NCBI GenBank assembly: GCA_903843225.1
Contig: CAIMOX010000031.1
Location: forward strand, 40,090-104,089
Source of the DNA: an uncultured Actinomycetes bacterium
GTDB taxonomy: Bacteria; Actinomycetota; Actinomycetes; Nanopelagicales; Nanopelagicaceae
DNA: 64,000 bases
Direction: 5' to 3'
The notes under the pieces are model-generated. The model saw nothing but the letters and a program-made list of their open reading frames with translations, made no database searches and had not been told where the DNA came from. A program made the translations under genes and the position numbers. Position 1 is the stretch's first letter; every line of letters begins with the position of its first letter. Positions 30,084 to 40,371 of the stretch are shown piece after piece.

Positions 30084-30740
30084 TTATGCACCTACCGATG
30101 CTGCGATGGCACGAACAATTGCTGCAGGTGCGACATCTTCGAGTGGACGGCCACGACGAGCTGCAATTGCCTGTGGGGCTTCGAGAGCCTTGAGCGCTGC
30201 TGCAGTTGCGTGAACCATATTGATTGGATTTGCAGAACCAAGTGACTTGGTCAGAACATCCTGGATACCAGCGCACTCAAGTACTGCACGAACTGGACCA
30301 CCAGCAATAACTCCGGTACCGGCAGATGCTGGGCGAAGTAGAACTACGCCTGCTGCTGCTTCACCTTGTACTGGGTGAGGAATTGTTCCGTTAAGAATTG
30401 GGACCTTGAAGAATTGCTTCTTCGCATCTTCAACAGCCTTGGCGATAGCTTGTGGAACTTCCTTCGCCTTGCCGTATCCGATACCGATGGTGCCCTTCTG
30501 ATCTCCGACGACAACGAGAGCTGTGAAGGAGAAACGACGTCCACCCTTAACAACCTTCGCTACGCGGTTAATGAAGACAACGCGCTCTGTGTAAGGAGAC
30601 TTCTCTTTTTCAGGAGCTCCATCACGACGATCACGACGTGGGCCGCGGTTATCGCCACCCTGGCCGCCTTCGCGACCTCCGCGAGCTGGTCCACCTGAAT
30701 TAGGTGTTGAATTAGATGTGTTTGATGCTGGAGCAGCCAT
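30084..30740 (-). CDS. rpsE: 30S ribosomal protein S5 with RGG-like N-terminal extension
   Basis: 218 residues, involved in decoding accuracy. The conserved core starts at [27 protein letters not shown] sequence (about 51). Before it is a Gly/Arg-rich, disordered extension with [19 protein letters not shown], resembling RNA-binding RGG boxes. Extensions are known in actinobacterial S5 but this one is rich in Gly-Arg. Overlaps rplR by 1 base. Confidence 0.96.
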   Translation of the reverse strand: MAAPASNTSNSTPNSGGPARGGREGGQGGDNRGPRRDRRDGAPEKEKSPYTERVVFINRVAKVVKGGRRFSFTALVVVGDQKGTIGIGYGKAKEVPQAIAKAVEDAKKQFFKVPILNGTIPHPVQGEAAAGVVLLRPASAGTGVIAGGPVRAVLECAGIQDVLTKSLGSANPINMVHATAAALKALEAPQAIAARRGRPLEDVAPAAIVRAIAASVGA

Positions 30741-31120
30741 TAGAAGTCCAATCCATTCTCGCGTGCACTATCTGCAAGAGCAGCAATGCGACCGTGGTAC
30801 TTACTTCCACCGCGGTCAAAGACCACTGCAGAGATTCCCTTTTCCTTTGCGCGCTTAGCTACGAGCTCACCAACGACGCGAGCCTTTGCGCTCTTGTCAC
30901 TTGATGAATCTTTGCGAAGATCGGCTTCCATAGTTGAAGCAGATGCCAAGGTCTGGCCGAGTGCATCATCAATTACCTGGGCAACCAAGTGACGAGATGA
31001 ACGTGACACTACAAGGCGAGGACGAGCGGCGGTGCCGACGACCTTCTTGCGGACACGGAAGTGACGACGACGGCGTGCATTCTGTGATGAGCCTTTAACA
31101 ACTTTTACACCGATAGCCAT
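30740..31120 (-). CDS. rplR: 50S ribosomal protein L18
   Basis: 126 residues, binds 5S r[26 protein letters not shown] and the C-terminal [23 protein letters not shown] are standard. One-base overlaps (TAATG) on both sides. Confidence 0.97.
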   Translation of the reverse strand: MAIGVKVVKGSSQNARRRRHFRVRKKVVGTAARPRLVVSRSSRHLVAQVIDDALGQTLASASTMEADLRKDSSSDKSAKARVVGELVAKRAKEKGISAVVFDRGGSKYHGRIAALADSARENGLDF

Positions 31121-31659
31121 TACTTCTTACCTGTCTTTCCTTGCTTGCGGCGGATCTTTGCACCTTCGAGGTGTAGACCCTTGCCCTTGTATGGGTCAGC
31201 CTTGCGAAGCTTTTGAACCTTCGCAGCTACTTCGCCAACGAGCTGCTTATCGATACCGCTGATAGTGAGCTTTGTTGGTGATTCGACCTTGAAGGTGATT
31301 CCTTCAGGTGCTGGGAATTGAATGGAGTGGCTGTAGCCGAGTGCGAATTCAAGATCCTTACCCTTTTCAGCAACACGGTAACCAACGCCGACGATGTTGA
31401 TCGTCTTTGCATAACCGTTTGTGACGCCTTCGAGCATATTTGCAACCAAGGTACGTGAAAGACCGTGGAGTGAACGTGCTGTGCGGCTATCGTCTGGGCG
31501 AGCGACAACGAGGTTGCTCTCTTCCTTCGCGACTGTGATTGGCTCAGTGACATTAATCGTGAGGGAACCCTTAGGTCCCTTCACGGCAACGTTCTGCCCA
31601 GCAATAGTGACTTCGACCCCAGAAGGAATCGCAATTGGCATACGACCGATACGTGACAT
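31120..31659 (-). CDS. rplF: 50S ribosomal protein L6
   Basis: 179 residues with two L6 repeats. [16 protein letters not shown] opens the protein and [21 protein letters not shown] closes it. Sits near the factor-binding site of the 50S subunit. 4-base gap after rpsH. Confidence 0.97.
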   Translation of the reverse strand: MSRIGRMPIAIPSGVEVTIAGQNVAVKGPKGSLTINVTEPITVAKEESNLVVARPDDSRTARSLHGLSRTLVANMLEGVTNGYAKTINIVGVGYRVAEKGKDLEFALGYSHSIQFPAPEGITFKVESPTKLTISGIDKQLVGEVAAKVQKLRKADPYKGKGLHLEGAKIRRKQGKTGKK

Positions 31660-31663
31660 CAGA

Positions 31664-32068
31664 TCACCACACGTAGGCGAGAACTTCTCCGCCTACCCCT
31701 TGCTTGTTGGCTTGCTTATCTGTGAGCAGGCCGGAAGATGTCGAGATGATTGCAACGCCAAGTCCACCAAGTACCTTAGGTAGAGCTGTTGACTTTGCGT
31801 ATACGCGAAGACCTGGCTTTGAGACGCGACGAAGTCCAGCGATCGAACGTTCGCGCTCTGAACCAAACTTCAAACTCAGAGTAAGTGTCTTACCGAAGCC
31901 AGCTGGATTCGCGTCAACTTTAAAGTCGGCGATAAATCCCTCCTGCTTCAAAATTTCAGCAATACGAATCTTTACCGACGACGAAGGCATTGATACCTCG
32001 TTGTGGTAAGCAGAGTTCGCGTTGCGCAGACGTGCAAGCATGTCTGCGATCGGATCTGTCATTGTCAT
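31664..32068 (-). CDS. rpsH: 30S ribosomal protein S8
   Basis: 134 residues. [19 protein letters not shown] and the C-terminal [27 protein letters not shown] are diagnostic. S8 is the classical spc-operon autoregulator; a 91-base gap with a small CCTCTAA...TTAGAGG hairpin separates it from rpsN. Confidence 0.97.
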   Translation of the reverse strand: MTMTDPIADMLARLRNANSAYHNEVSMPSSSVKIRIAEILKQEGFIADFKVDANPAGFGKTLTLSLKFGSERERSIAGLRRVSKPGLRVYAKSTALPKVLGGLGVAIISTSSGLLTDKQANKQGVGGEVLAYVW

Positions 32069-32159
32069 TCTGTTGGCCTCTGGCCTTTCTCGGGCTGGTT
32101 TCCTCTAAGTTTTAGAGGACCTGTCTCGTAGTTAGTGGGTTGTTAAAACTTTTTCTCAG

Positions 32160-32345
32160 TTACCAAGATGCCTTGGTGATACCTGGAAGCTCACCACGGT
32201 GAGCCATCTCGCGGAAGCAGATACGGCAGATGCCGAACTTTTGGTAGACAGCATGCGGACGACCGCAACGCTGGCAACGTGTGTAACCGCGAACCTTGAA
32301 CTTAGGCTTGCGAGCTGCTTTGACCTTAAGTGATGTCTTTGCCAT
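32160..32345 (-). CDS. rpsN: 30S ribosomal protein S14, zinc type Z
   Basis: 61 residues, the short zinc-binding S14 with C24, C27, C40 and C43. It ends in [11 protein letters not shown]. Only this zinc form is in the operon; zinc-free paralogues used in zinc limitation would be elsewhere. Confidence 0.97.
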   Translation of the reverse strand: MAKTSLKVKAARKPKFKVRGYTRCQRCGRPHAVYQKFGICRICFREMAHRGELPGITKASW

Positions 32346-32358
32346 TTATTCTCGCTCC

Positions 32359-32916
32359 TTAGTTCTCACGGAATGGAAAACCGAGTTGCTTCAAGAGCTC
32401 ACGGCCTTCTGCATCTGTCTTAGCTGTGGTGACGAAAGTGATATCCATACCGCGCTGACGATCGATCTTGTCTTGTTCGATCTCAGGGAATACTGATTGC
32501 TCAGTAAGACCAAAGGTGTAGTTACCGTTTCCATCAAATTGCTTTGGTGAAAGTCCACGGAAGTCGCGGATACGAGGAAGTGAGATCGAGAGAAGACGAT
32601 CTGTGAACTCCCACATACGATCATTGCGGAGTGTTACGTGGGCGCCAATTGGCATACCTTCACGCAACTTGAACTGAGCAATTGACTTACGTGACTTAGT
32701 TACTTGTGGCTTCTGTCCGGTGATGATGGTGAGATCGCGGATCGCACCTTCGATCAACTTCGAGTCACGAGCTGCTTCGCCGACACCCATGTTGACGATG
32801 ACCTTGGTCAGCGTTGGGATCTGCATGACGTTGCCGTATGAGAAAGTCGCCTTGAGGGCTGGCTTGATCTCGGCAATGTAGCGAGCTTTTAGGCGTGGCT
32901 GGGTTGAAGTAGACAT
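32359..32916 (-). CDS. rplE: 50S ribosomal protein L5
   Basis: 185 residues, binds 5S rRNA and bridges to S13. [41 protein letters not shown] and the end [20 protein letters not shown] are standard. 13-base gap to rpsN. Confidence 0.97.
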   Translation of the reverse strand: MSTSTQPRLKARYIAEIKPALKATFSYGNVMQIPTLTKVIVNMGVGEAARDSKLIEGAIRDLTIITGQKPQVTKSRKSIAQFKLREGMPIGAHVTLRNDRMWEFTDRLLSISLPRIRDFRGLSPKQFDGNGNYTFGLTEQSVFPEIEQDKIDRQRGMDITFVTTAKTDAEGRELLKQLGFPFREN

Positions 32917-32918
32917 TA

Positions 32919-33236
32919 TTAGATGTCCTTCCCGGTGCGACGTGAGATGCGGATGTTCTTGCCATCTTCATCTTTACGTGAACCAATTCGTGTTGCCTTG
33001 CCGTCGTCGCCAACAATCTGCACATTCGAGATGTGGATTGAAGACTCAACAGTAAGAATTCCTCCGACTTTTACGCCGCGCTCTGATGTTGTCTCTTTGG
33101 TGTGACGCTTTACGCGGTTCGCACCTTCGACAAGAACGCGATCGGCTTCGCGGTTGACTTCGAGAACGGTGCCTTGGACACCCTTATCTTTGCCTGCGAT
33201 GACGAGGACGGTATCGCCCTTTTTAATGCGTGCCAT
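32919..33236 (-). CDS. rplX: 50S ribosomal protein L24
   Basis: 105 residues with the KOW segment [23 protein letters not shown] at the N-terminus. One of the first proteins to bind 23S rRNA. 2-base gaps on both sides. Confidence 0.97.
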   Translation of the reverse strand: MARIKKGDTVLVIAGKDKGVQGTVLEVNREADRVLVEGANRVKRHTKETTSERGVKVGGILTVESSIHISNVQIVGDDGKATRIGSRKDEDGKNIRISRRTGKDI

Positions 33237-33238
33237 TT

Positions 33239-33607
33239 TTATAGAACCTCCGGCGCTAATGAAATGATCTTCATGAACTTCTTATCGCGGAGTTCACGAG
33301 CAACTGGTCCGAAGATACGGGTTCCACGTGGCTCGCCATCAGCCTTCAAGATCACTGCAGCGTTCTCATCAAACTTGATATATGAACCGTCGGGACGACG
33401 ATTCTCTTTTACGGTACGAACGATGACAGCCTTGACGACCTCACCCTTCTTAACCTGACCACCAGGGATTGCATCCTTGACGGTACATACGATGATGTCA
33501 CCGATTCCGGCGTAGCGACGGGATGAGCCTCCGAGTACACGGATGCAGAGAAGTTCCTTTGCACCGGTGTTATCGGCGACACGAAGTCGCGATTCTTGTT
33601 GAATCAT
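33239..33607 (-). CDS. rplN: 50S ribosomal protein L14
   Basis: 122 residues: [24 protein letters not shown] and the C-terminal [19 protein letters not shown]. Contacts the 30S subunit and RsfS. 20 bases after rpsQ. Confidence 0.97.
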   Translation of the reverse strand: MIQQESRLRVADNTGAKELLCIRVLGGSSRRYAGIGDIIVCTVKDAIPGGQVKKGEVVKAVIVRTVKENRRPDGSYIKFDENAAVILKADGEPRGTRIFGPVARELRDKKFMKIISLAPEVL

Positions 33608-33627
33608 TCCTTTTTCACTCCCTTTGC

Positions 33628-33897
33628 TTACTTAGCCTTCTCGAGGATCTGCACAACACGCCAACGCTTGGTAGCGGATAGCGGACGAGTCTCCATCAAG
33701 AGAACGCGATCGCCGATACCGGCTTCGTTCTTCTCATCGTGAGCCTTGAGCTTATGTGTGCGGACCATGACCTTTGAATAAAGTCCATGCTTTACCTGAT
33801 CTTGGATCGAAACGACGACAGTCTTATCCATCTTGTCGCTTGTGACGATTCCTTCACGGGTCTTACGGAAACCGCGGGTCTCTTCAGTGTTAGACAT
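33628..33897 (-). CDS. rpsQ: 30S ribosomal protein S17
   Basis: 89 residues, OB fold. [19 protein letters not shown] and the segment [21 protein letters not shown] are diagnostic. One-base overlap with rpmC. Confidence 0.97.
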   Translation of the reverse strand: MSNTEETRGFRKTREGIVTSDKMDKTVVVSIQDQVKHGLYSKVMVRTHKLKAHDEKNEAGIGDRVLLMETRPLSATKRWRVVQILEKAK

Positions 33898-34115
33898 TAT
33901 GCGGCGCCTCCAATTCCTAATTCGCGTTCACGCAAAATTGTGTAGATGCGCGCAATCTCTTTACGAACCTGGGTCAAACGACCGTGGCTCTCGAGCTGTC
34001 CTGTTGCTGCCTGGAAACGAAGGTTGAATAGCTCTTCCTTCGCCTCTCCTAGCTTGATAGCTAGTTCATCTGTTGAGAGCGCACGAAGCGTCTCAGCTGA
34101 AACGATATTTGACAT
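33897..34115 (-). CDS. rpmC: 50S ribosomal protein L29
   Basis: 72 residues, two-helix protein at the exit tunnel near the signal recognition particle site. [29 protein letters not shown] is the family signature. One-base overlaps with rpsQ and rplP. Confidence 0.96.
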   Translation of the reverse strand: MSNIVSAETLRALSTDELAIKLGEAKEELFNLRFQAATGQLESHGRLTQVRKEIARIYTILRERELGIGGAA

Positions 34116-34528
34116 TAGAACTCCTCACGCTTCACTACGCGGCACTTCATTGGCAACTTGTGCATCGCACGAACCATTGCTTCAGTAGCAATATCTTCTG
34201 CAACGCCAGAGATTTCAAACATCACACGACCTGGCTTGACGTTTGCAATCCACCACTCAGGTGAACCCTTACCGGAACCCATACGAGTTTCAGCAGGCTT
34301 CTTGGTGAGGGGACGATCTGGATAAATGTTGATCCAAACCTTTCCACCACGCTTGATGTGACGGGTCATTGCAATACGAGCTGCTTCGATCTGACGGTTT
34401 GTCACATATGCAGGCTCAAGAGCTTGGATTCCGAAATCTCCAAAGGAGACGACGGTTCCGCCCTTTGACATACCAGCACGCTTTGGGTGGTGCTGCTTAC
34501 GGTGCTTAACCTTGCGAGGAATCAACAT
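34115..34528 (-). CDS. rplP: 50S ribosomal protein L16
   Basis: 137 residues: [23 protein letters not shown] at the start, then the [18 protein letters not shown] loop near the A site. One-base overlaps with rpsC and rpmC. Confidence 0.97.
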   Translation of the reverse strand: MLIPRKVKHRKQHHPKRAGMSKGGTVVSFGDFGIQALEPAYVTNRQIEAARIAMTRHIKRGGKVWINIYPDRPLTKKPAETRMGSGKGSPEWWIANVKPGRVMFEISGVAEDIATEAMVRAMHKLPMKCRVVKREEF

Positions 34529-35358
34529 TATTCAGTGACCGTCCCTTCGCTTGCTGGAGCAGCAACGTCAACTGGAGCTGCGGCTACTGGAGCTGCGGCT
34601 ACTGGAGCTGCGCCACGATCGGCAACGTTTGAGGATGTGACCTCTGCGCGTGCGCGTTGTGGGCGAGCAGGTCCACGTGAAGGCTTTGGTGCGCGTGCTG
34701 CAGCAAGTGCTGATGCGGCGCGCTCTGCGCGGGATTCGATAACTTCACCCTTGTAGATCCAAACCTTTACACCGAGGCGACCAAATGTTGTTGCAGCCTC
34801 ATAGAAGCCGTAATCAATATCTGCACGAAGTGTGTGAAGAGGTACGCGACCTTCGCGGTAGAACTCTGAGCGAGCAATTTCTGCTCCGCCAAGACGTCCA
34901 CCACACTGAACACGAATACCCTGCGCGCCAGCCTTGAGAGCTGCCTGCATTGACTTACGCATTGCGCGACGGAAAGAGACACGAGCAGAGAGCTGCTCAG
35001 CGATTCCCTGTGCAACAAGCTGCGCATCAATCTCTGGGTTCTTCACTTCAAGAATGTTGAGCTGTACCTGCTTGCCGGTGAGCTTCTCAAGATCCATACG
35101 GATGCGATCAGCTTCGGTTCCACGGCGACCGATAACGATGCCAGGGCGTGCAGTGAAGAGATCGATACGAACACGTTCGCGTGTACGTTCGATTTCAATA
35201 CGAGATACCCCTGCGCGTTCCATGCCCTTAGACATCATGCGACGGATCTCAATATCTTCTTTTACATAGTCTTTGTAGTTCTTCTCAGCGAACCAACGAG
35301 ATTTGAACTCGGTGGTGATACCAAGGCGGAAGCCATGTGGATTTACTTTTTGACCCAT
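34528..35358 (-). CDS. rpsC: 30S ribosomal protein S3 with Ala-rich tail
   Basis: 276 residues. [20 protein letters not shown] opens it, the KH domain has [18 protein letters not shown], and [23 protein letters not shown] ends the core (about 213). The remaining 60 residues are low complexity, rich in Ala, Pro and Val with a repeated VAAAP unit encoded by a 15-base tandem repeat. S3 forms part of the mRNA entry channel. Tails of this kind vary between actinobacteria. Confidence 0.96.
   Translation of the reverse strand: MGQKVNPHGFRLGITTEFKSRWFAEKNYKDYVKEDIEIRRMMSKGMERAGVSRIEIERTRERVRIDLFTARPGIVIGRRGTEADRIRMDLEKLTGKQVQLNILEVKNPEIDAQLVAQGIAEQLSARVSFRRAMRKSMQAALKAGAQGIRVQCGGRLGGAEIARSEFYREGRVPLHTLRADIDYGFYEAATTFGRLGVKVWIYKGEVIESRAERAASALAAARAPKPSRGPARPQRARAEVTSSNVADRGAAPVAAAPVAAAPVDVAAPASEGTVTE
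34571..34612. repeat. 15-base tandem repeat in rpsC
   Basis: ACTGGAGCTGCGGCT repeated 2.8 times (34571, 34586, 34601), encoding the Ala/Pro/Val repeats of the S3 tail. Confidence 0.8.
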
Positions 35359-35820
35359 TTAGTTGGCCTTCCCTTCGTTAGCAGATTTCTTGGCATTCTT
35401 GTGAACATGAGCAGCCTTACGCTGTCCATTCACGCGATAACCGCGATCATCTGAAACGGTTAATGTGATTGTGCTGGTGCGCTTGCGGATGGTAAATCCA
35501 CGGCCCTGAGCACGTGGACGGAAGCGCTTCAATGTGAAGCCTTCATCCACTGTTGCTTCAGATACCCAAAGCTCAGAAGCATCACGAAGTGATGGGTTCT
35601 TCTGCTTTGCGTTAGCGACAGCTGAGTTAAGAAGTGTGTAGAGATCGTCACCGATCTCTTGAGGTGCGAACTTCAAGGTGACGAGTGCGTTATCGACGCG
35701 CTCTCCACGGATGATGTTGACGACACGACGAGCCTTCTGTGGTGTGCTGCGGATGTTACGAAGAACAGCCTTTGCAACCAAGACATCGCTCTGGTCAGCC
35801 TTTGGCAAGTTACTAGCCAC
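35359..35820 (-). CDS. rplV: 50S ribosomal protein L22
   Basis: 153 residues from a GTG at 35820 ([24 protein letters not shown]). This start overlaps rpsS by 8 bases and is preceded by GGAGAG. An open frame reaching 35895 would run deep into rpsS and is not needed. The long beta-hairpin [20 protein letters not shown] lines the exit tunnel, and the C-terminus is Lys/Asn-rich. Confidence 0.93.
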   Translation of the reverse strand: MASNLPKADQSDVLVAKAVLRNIRSTPQKARRVVNIIRGERVDNALVTLKFAPQEIGDDLYTLLNSAVANAKQKNPSLRDASELWVSEATVDEGFTLKRFRPRAQGRGFTIRKRTSTITLTVSDDRGYRVNGQRKAAHVHKNAKKSANEGKAN

Positions 35821-36094
35821 GAGATGCTCTCCGATCATCCTTGACGTGACCCTTGAAGGTACGAGTTGGAGCAAACTCACCGAGCTTGTGTCCAATCATT
35901 GCTTCAGTCACGAATACTGGAACGTGCTTACGTCCGTCATGAACAGCGATGGTGTGGCCGATCATTGTTGGGATGATCATCGAGCGACGTGACCAAGTCT
36001 TAATGACATTCTTGGTGTTCGCATCGTTCTGAACATCTACCTTCTTCTGAAGGTGGCCGTCCACGAATGGACCCTTCTTTAAACTACGTGGCAT
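35813..36094 (-). CDS. rpsS: 30S ribosomal protein S19
   Basis: 93 residues: [19 protein letters not shown] and the C-terminal [18 protein letters not shown] are standard. Head protein that forms inter-subunit bridges. 14 bases after rplB; its stop lies 8 bases inside rplV. Confidence 0.97.
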   Translation of the reverse strand: MPRSLKKGPFVDGHLQKKVDVQNDANTKNVIKTWSRRSMIIPTMIGHTIAVHDGRKHVPVFVTEAMIGHKLGEFAPTRTFKGHVKDDRRASRG

Positions 36095-36108
36095 TTGCAG
36101 TCGGCTCC

Positions 36109-36942
36109 TTATCGCTTCTTGTTCGACTTACGACGGCGGACAATCATGGAATCAGACGCCTTCTTCTTACGAGTACGTCCTTCAGGCTTACCCCAAGGTG
36201 AAACTGGGTGACGTCCACCAGAAGTCTTACCTTCACCACCACCATGTGGGTGATCAACAGGGTTCATTACAACACCGCGAACAGTTGGGCGGATACCCAA
36301 CCAACGCTTACGTCCAGCTTTTCCGTAGTTGATGTTGCTCTGCTCGGCATTGCCGACTTCGCCAACAGTTGCACGGCAACGGACATCGACGTTACGGATT
36401 TCGCCAGAAGGCATACGTAGTTGTGCGTATGGGCCTTCCTTAGCGACAAGCTGAACTGATGCACCGGCTGAACGAGCAATCTTTGCTCCTCCGCCTGGGC
36501 GTAGTTCAATCGCGTGAACGACGGTACCTACTGGAATGTTACGGAGTGGAAGTGAGTTACCTGGCTTGATATCAGCTGATGGGCCATTCTCGATTGGATC
36601 GCCCTGCTTCAACTTATTTGGAGCCAAGATGTAACGCTTCTCGCCATCTGCGTAATGCAAAAGTGCAATACGAGCTGTGCGGTTTGGATCGTATTCGATA
36701 TGGGCAACCTTTGCGGGAATGCCATCTTTATCGTTACGAGTAAAGTCGATCAAACGGTAGGCACGCTTGTGACCGCCACCTTGGTGACGAACTGTGATGC
36801 GACCGGTTGCATTTCGACCACCCTTTGAGTGCAGTGGGCGAACCAATGACTTCTCTGGGGTTGTGCGTGTGATCTCTGCGAAATCAGGAACGCTTGCACC
36901 GCGCTGGCCTGGTGTCGTGGGCTTGAGTTTACGTAGCGCCAT
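36109..36942 (-). CDS. rplB: 50S ribosomal protein L2
   Basis: 277 residues. [24 protein letters not shown] and the peptidyl-transferase-proximal segment [19 protein letters not shown] (with the conserved His) are present. The C-terminal [14 protein letters not shown] is normal. Confidence 0.98.
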   Translation of the reverse strand: MALRKLKPTTPGQRGASVPDFAEITRTTPEKSLVRPLHSKGGRNATGRITVRHQGGGHKRAYRLIDFTRNDKDGIPAKVAHIEYDPNRTARIALLHYADGEKRYILAPNKLKQGDPIENGPSADIKPGNSLPLRNIPVGTVVHAIELRPGGGAKIARSAGASVQLVAKEGPYAQLRMPSGEIRNVDVRCRATVGEVGNAEQSNINYGKAGRKRWLGIRPTVRGVVMNPVDHPHGGGEGKTSGGRHPVSPWGKPEGRTRKKKASDSMIVRRRKSNKKR

Positions 36943-36990
36943 TTTTTATCTGTCCTTTTCTTCTTCTAGTCCTGTATCGAAAGCTTGCGC

Positions 36991-37284
36991 CTAGGAGACA
37001 GGTCCTCCGAAGATGTCGATACGGTCACCGGCAGCAACGTGCACGATCGCACGCTTGGTGTTGTTGCGCTTTCCAAAACCAACCTTGGCACGCTTGCGCT
37101 TACCTTGGCGATTGAGGGTGTTCACGCTGAGCACCTTGACTCCGAATACCTTCTCAACCGCGATCTTGATCTCGGTCTTGTTGGCATCTGGAGCAACAAT
37201 GAATGTGTATTTGTTCTCGTCAAGAAGACCATAGGACTTCTCTGAGACCACTGGGCGTAGCAGTACGTCGCGATGTTCGCTCAT
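36991..37284 (-). CDS. rplW: 50S ribosomal protein L23
   Basis: 97 residues, docking site of trigger factor and SRP at the tunnel exit. [21 protein letters not shown] and KAIVHV-like [14 protein letters not shown] are family features. One-base overlap with rplD. Confidence 0.96.
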   Translation of the reverse strand: MSEHRDVLLRPVVSEKSYGLLDENKYTFIVAPDANKTEIKIAVEKVFGVKVLSVNTLNRQGKRKRAKVGFGKRNNTKRAIVHVAAGDRIDIFGGPVS

Positions 37285-37955
37285 TATGCTGAGACCTCTA
37301 CTTCACTCTCGCGAGCAACAGCTGATGCTGCTCGAGCTGGACCTGCTAAGAATTCGCGGATTGCGCTCTCTGAGAAGACAACGTCATCTGAGACGAGGAT
37401 GTCGTACGCGTTGAGCTGATCGTTAACGATGAGGTGTGTGTTCTCAGCGTTGCGAAGTGCGCGCCAGGCAAGATCTTCTGAGCGTGAAAGAACAACAAGG
37501 ATGTTCTTACGATCAGTGAACTGACGGACTGCAGCGATCGCAGCTTGAGTTGAAGGTGTTGAAGTGATCGAATCGATGACGTGGATACGCTCTTCGCGTG
37601 CACGATCTGAGAGGCAACCCTTAATAGCTGCAGCGATCATCTTCTTTGGGGTGCGTTGGTCATACTTGCGTGGAACTGGTCCATGCGAGACACCACCGTG
37701 ACGCTGAAGTGGAGCACGGACTGAGCCCTGACGAGCGCGACCGGTTCCCTTCTGCTTGAAAGGCTTCTTACCTGAACCGCTTACCTCTGCACGGGTCTTA
37801 GCCTTTGCAGTTCCAGCGCGTGCTGCAGCGAGCTGCGCAACAACGACTTGGTGGATAAGAGGGACATTAGCTTGAACATCGAAGATCTCAGCAGGTAGAT
37901 CGATAGATCCAACCTTCTTGCCTTCTGCGCTCTTAATGTCGACTGTTAATGACAT
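37284..37955 (-). CDS. rplD: 50S ribosomal protein L4
   Basis: 223 residues. The extended loop [20 protein letters not shown] reaches into the exit tunnel. In Escherichia coli L4 autoregulates the S10 operon; no equivalent leader is recognised here. 3 bases after rplC. Confidence 0.97.
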   Translation of the reverse strand: MSLTVDIKSAEGKKVGSIDLPAEIFDVQANVPLIHQVVVAQLAAARAGTAKAKTRAEVSGSGKKPFKQKGTGRARQGSVRAPLQRHGGVSHGPVPRKYDQRTPKKMIAAAIKGCLSDRAREERIHVIDSITSTPSTQAAIAAVRQFTDRKNILVVLSRSEDLAWRALRNAENTHLIVNDQLNAYDILVSDDVVFSESAIREFLAGPARAASAVARESEVEVSA

Positions 37956-37958
37956 GAC

Positions 37959-38654
37959 TTATGCACCTGCCTTATTAGTTGCATGCTCAGAGACTGCCTT
38001 CTTGGCAGCAGAGCGGATGAAAACGATTGAGTTTGTTGCACCTGGAACAGCGCCCTTGATCAAGATCAATGACTTCGCTGCATCAACAGAGTGAACTGTG
38101 AGGTTCTGAGTTGTTACGCGCTCAACACCCATACGTCCCATCATCTTCTTGCCCTTGAAGACGCGACCTGGTGTTGTTCGGTTACCGATAGAACCTGACA
38201 TACGGTGCTTACGGTCTACACCGTGAGAGGCACCAAGACCTGAGAAGCCGTGACGCTTCATTACACCAGCAGAACCTTTACCGCGTGAGGTACCGGTTGC
38301 ATCGACGATCTCACCTGGTGCAAAGACATCTGCACGAAGTTCTTGACCGACTGTGTAGGAAGAAGTGTCAGCGATACGAAGCTCTGCAACCTCAAGACGT
38401 GGTGTAACACCAGCCTTCTCGAAGTGGCCAGCAACTGGCTTTGTGACTTTACGTGGATCGACTGCACCGAAGGCAAGCTGGATAGCTGTGTAGCCATCGC
38501 GCTCTAGGGTGCGAATATCTGTGATGACGCAAGGACCGGCTTCAACGACTGTTACTGGAACAATCTTGTTGTTTGCATCGAAGACCTGAGTCATTCCGAG
38601 CTTCTTGCCAAGGATTCCCTTGATGGCAGCGCCCTGTGATTGAGTATTAGACAT
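37959..38654 (-). CDS. rplC: 50S ribosomal protein L3
   Basis: 231 residues from the Met at 38654 ([24 protein letters not shown]). A longer frame to 38708 would overlap rpsJ and adds an unrelated stretch; the chosen Met has AGGAA just upstream. The loop [22 protein letters not shown] sits near the peptidyl-transferase centre. Confidence 0.95.
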   Translation of the reverse strand: MSNTQSQGAAIKGILGKKLGMTQVFDANNKIVPVTVVEAGPCVITDIRTLERDGYTAIQLAFGAVDPRKVTKPVAGHFEKAGVTPRLEVAELRIADTSSYTVGQELRADVFAPGEIVDATGTSRGKGSAGVMKRHGFSGLGASHGVDRKHRMSGSIGNRTTPGRVFKGKKMMGRMGVERVTTQNLTVHSVDAAKSLILIKGAVPGATNSIVFIRSAAKKAVSEHATNKAGA

Positions 38655-38685
38655 AATTATTCCTATTCGCCCTTTCCCATTAGCC

Positions 38686-38994
38686 CTAGAGCTTGATCTC
38701 AATGTCAACGCCGGCAGGGAGATCGAGGCGCATCAAGGAATCAACTGTCTTAGGAGTTGGATCGATGATGTCGATGAGGCGCTTATGTGTGCGCATCTCG
38801 AAATGTTCGCGGCTGTCCTTGTACTTATGTGGAGAACGGATTACACAGAAGGTGTTCTTCTCTGTAGGCAGCGGTACTGGACCTGCGACAGTGGCACCGG
38901 TGCGCTCGACAGTCTCGACGATCTTCTTCGCCGATGAATCGATGACCTCGTGGTCGTAAGCCTTGAGCCGAATGCGGATCTTCTGTCCCGCCAT
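38686..38994 (-). CDS. rpsJ: 30S ribosomal protein S10 / NusE
   Basis: 102 residues: [20 protein letters not shown] and the C-terminal [19 protein letters not shown]. Also serves as NusE in antitermination. First gene of the S10 operon, with AAGGAG upstream of the ATG. Confidence 0.97.
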   Translation of the reverse strand: MAGQKIRIRLKAYDHEVIDSSAKKIVETVERTGATVAGPVPLPTEKNTFCVIRSPHKYKDSREHFEMRTHKRLIDIIDPTPKTVDSLMRLDLPAGVDIEIKL

Positions 38995-39078
38995 TTGCTT
39001 CTCCTTTTTTTCTTTACTGCTAGCTAAAAATTTGGGTTAGTACTGGTTACTGCTCTGCTGTACTTCACTTCTGCTGTA

Positions 39079-39108
39079 TTGAGAGGCGACCAGGTGATCG
39101 CCTCTCAA
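39079..39108 (-). terminator. Hairpin between tuf and rpsJ
   Basis: TTGAGAGGCGA (39079-39089) pairs perfectly with TCGCCTCTCAA (39098-39108), 8-base loop. There is no U tract after it on the minus strand, so it may be a weak terminator or an RNA-stability element between the tuf transcript and the S10 operon. Confidence 0.5.
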
Positions 39109-39132
39109 CTAACAGGAGGTATTACGAGTTAC

Positions 39133-40326
39133 TTACTTCTTGATCTTTGTTACGCGACCAGCTCCGACAGTACGACCGCCTTCACGGATAGCGAAGCGAA
39201 GTCCTTCTTCCATAGCGATTGGTTGGATCAAGACGACAGCCATTTCGGTGTTATCGCCAGGCATAACCATCTCGGTACCTGAAGGAAGTGTTACAACACC
39301 AGTTACGTCAGTTGTACGGAAGTAGAACTGAGGACGGTAGTTGTTGAAGAATGGAGTGTGACGACCGCCTTCATCCTTTGAAAGGATGTAAGCAGATGCA
39401 TCGAACTCTGTGTGAGGTGTGATTGAACCAGGCTTAACGACAACCTGACCACGCTCTACATCTTCACGCTTTGTTCCACGGAGAAGAAGTCCAACGTTCT
39501 CGCCAGCCTGACCTTCGTCAAGAAGCTTACGGAACATTTCTACACCTGTAACAGTGGTCTTCTGTGAATCTGGACGGATACCAACGATTTCAACTTCTTC
39601 GTTGACCTTGACGATACCGCGCTCGATACGACCAGTAACAACGGTTCCGCGACCTGTGATCGTGAAGACGTCTTCAACTGGCATAAGGAATGGCTTATCA
39701 ACTTCACGCTCTGGCTGAGGGATGTATGCATCCACTTCATCCATAAGCTTAAGAAGAGCCTCGGTCCACTTTGGATCTCCTTCGAGAGCCTTAAGTGCTG
39801 AGATGCGAACGATTGGGGTGTCGTCGCCTGGGAACTCATACTTTGAGAGAAGTTCGCGAACTTCCATCTCAACGAGTTCAAGAATTTCTTCATCATCGAC
39901 CATATCTGACTTGTTAAGAGCCACAACGATTGATGGAACGCCAACCTGGCGTGCAAGAAGAACGTGTTCCTTGGTCTGAGGCATTGGGCCGTCAGTTGCA
40001 GCTACGACGAGGATTGCTCCATCCATCTGTGCTGCTCCAGTGATCATGTTCTTGATGTAGTCAGCGTGGCCTGGGCAGTCCACGTGTGCATAGTGACGCT
40101 TCTCAGTCTGATACTCAATATGAGCGATCGAGATTGTGATACCGCGCTGACGCTCTTCTGGCGCCTTGTCGATCTGATCAAAGTTCATGAGTGGGTTCAC
40201 ATCAGGGTACTTGTCGTGCAGTACCTTTGAGATCGCAGCAGTAAGAGTGGTCTTACCGTGATCGATGTGACCGATTGTGCCGATGTTTACGTGCGGTTTT
40301 GTCCGCTCAAACTTCGCCTTTGCCAC
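39133..40326 (-). CDS. tuf: Elongation factor Tu
   Basis: 397 residues. GTP-binding motifs [16 protein letters not shown] and NKSD are intact, switch I has [14 protein letters not shown], and the C-terminal domain ends in [16 protein letters not shown]. Delivers aminoacyl-tRNA to the ribosome. Single copy in the window, 45 bases after fusA. Confidence 0.98.
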   Translation of the reverse strand: MAKAKFERTKPHVNIGTIGHIDHGKTTLTAAISKVLHDKYPDVNPLMNFDQIDKAPEERQRGITISIAHIEYQTEKRHYAHVDCPGHADYIKNMITGAAQMDGAILVVAATDGPMPQTKEHVLLARQVGVPSIVVALNKSDMVDDEEILELVEMEVRELLSKYEFPGDDTPIVRISALKALEGDPKWTEALLKLMDEVDAYIPQPEREVDKPFLMPVEDVFTITGRGTVVTGRIERGIVKVNEEVEIVGIRPDSQKTTVTGVEMFRKLLDEGQAGENVGLLLRGTKREDVERGQVVVKPGSITPHTEFDASAYILSKDEGGRHTPFFNNYRPQFYFRTTDVTGVVTLPSGTEMVMPGDNTEMAVVLIQPIAMEEGLRFAIREGGRTVGAGRVTKIKK

Positions 40327-40371
40327 TTGTTGCCTCCTGTTTGGGTTCTCGTTAGTTTTTTCTGAAGTTAC

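Noticed and set aside
35821..35895. Longer N-terminus for rplV
   Set aside because: It would lie inside rpsS; the GTG at 35820 with GGAGAG gives the normal L22 start.
38655..38708. Longer N-terminus for rplC
   Set aside because: It overlaps the end of rpsJ and adds a stretch unlike L3.
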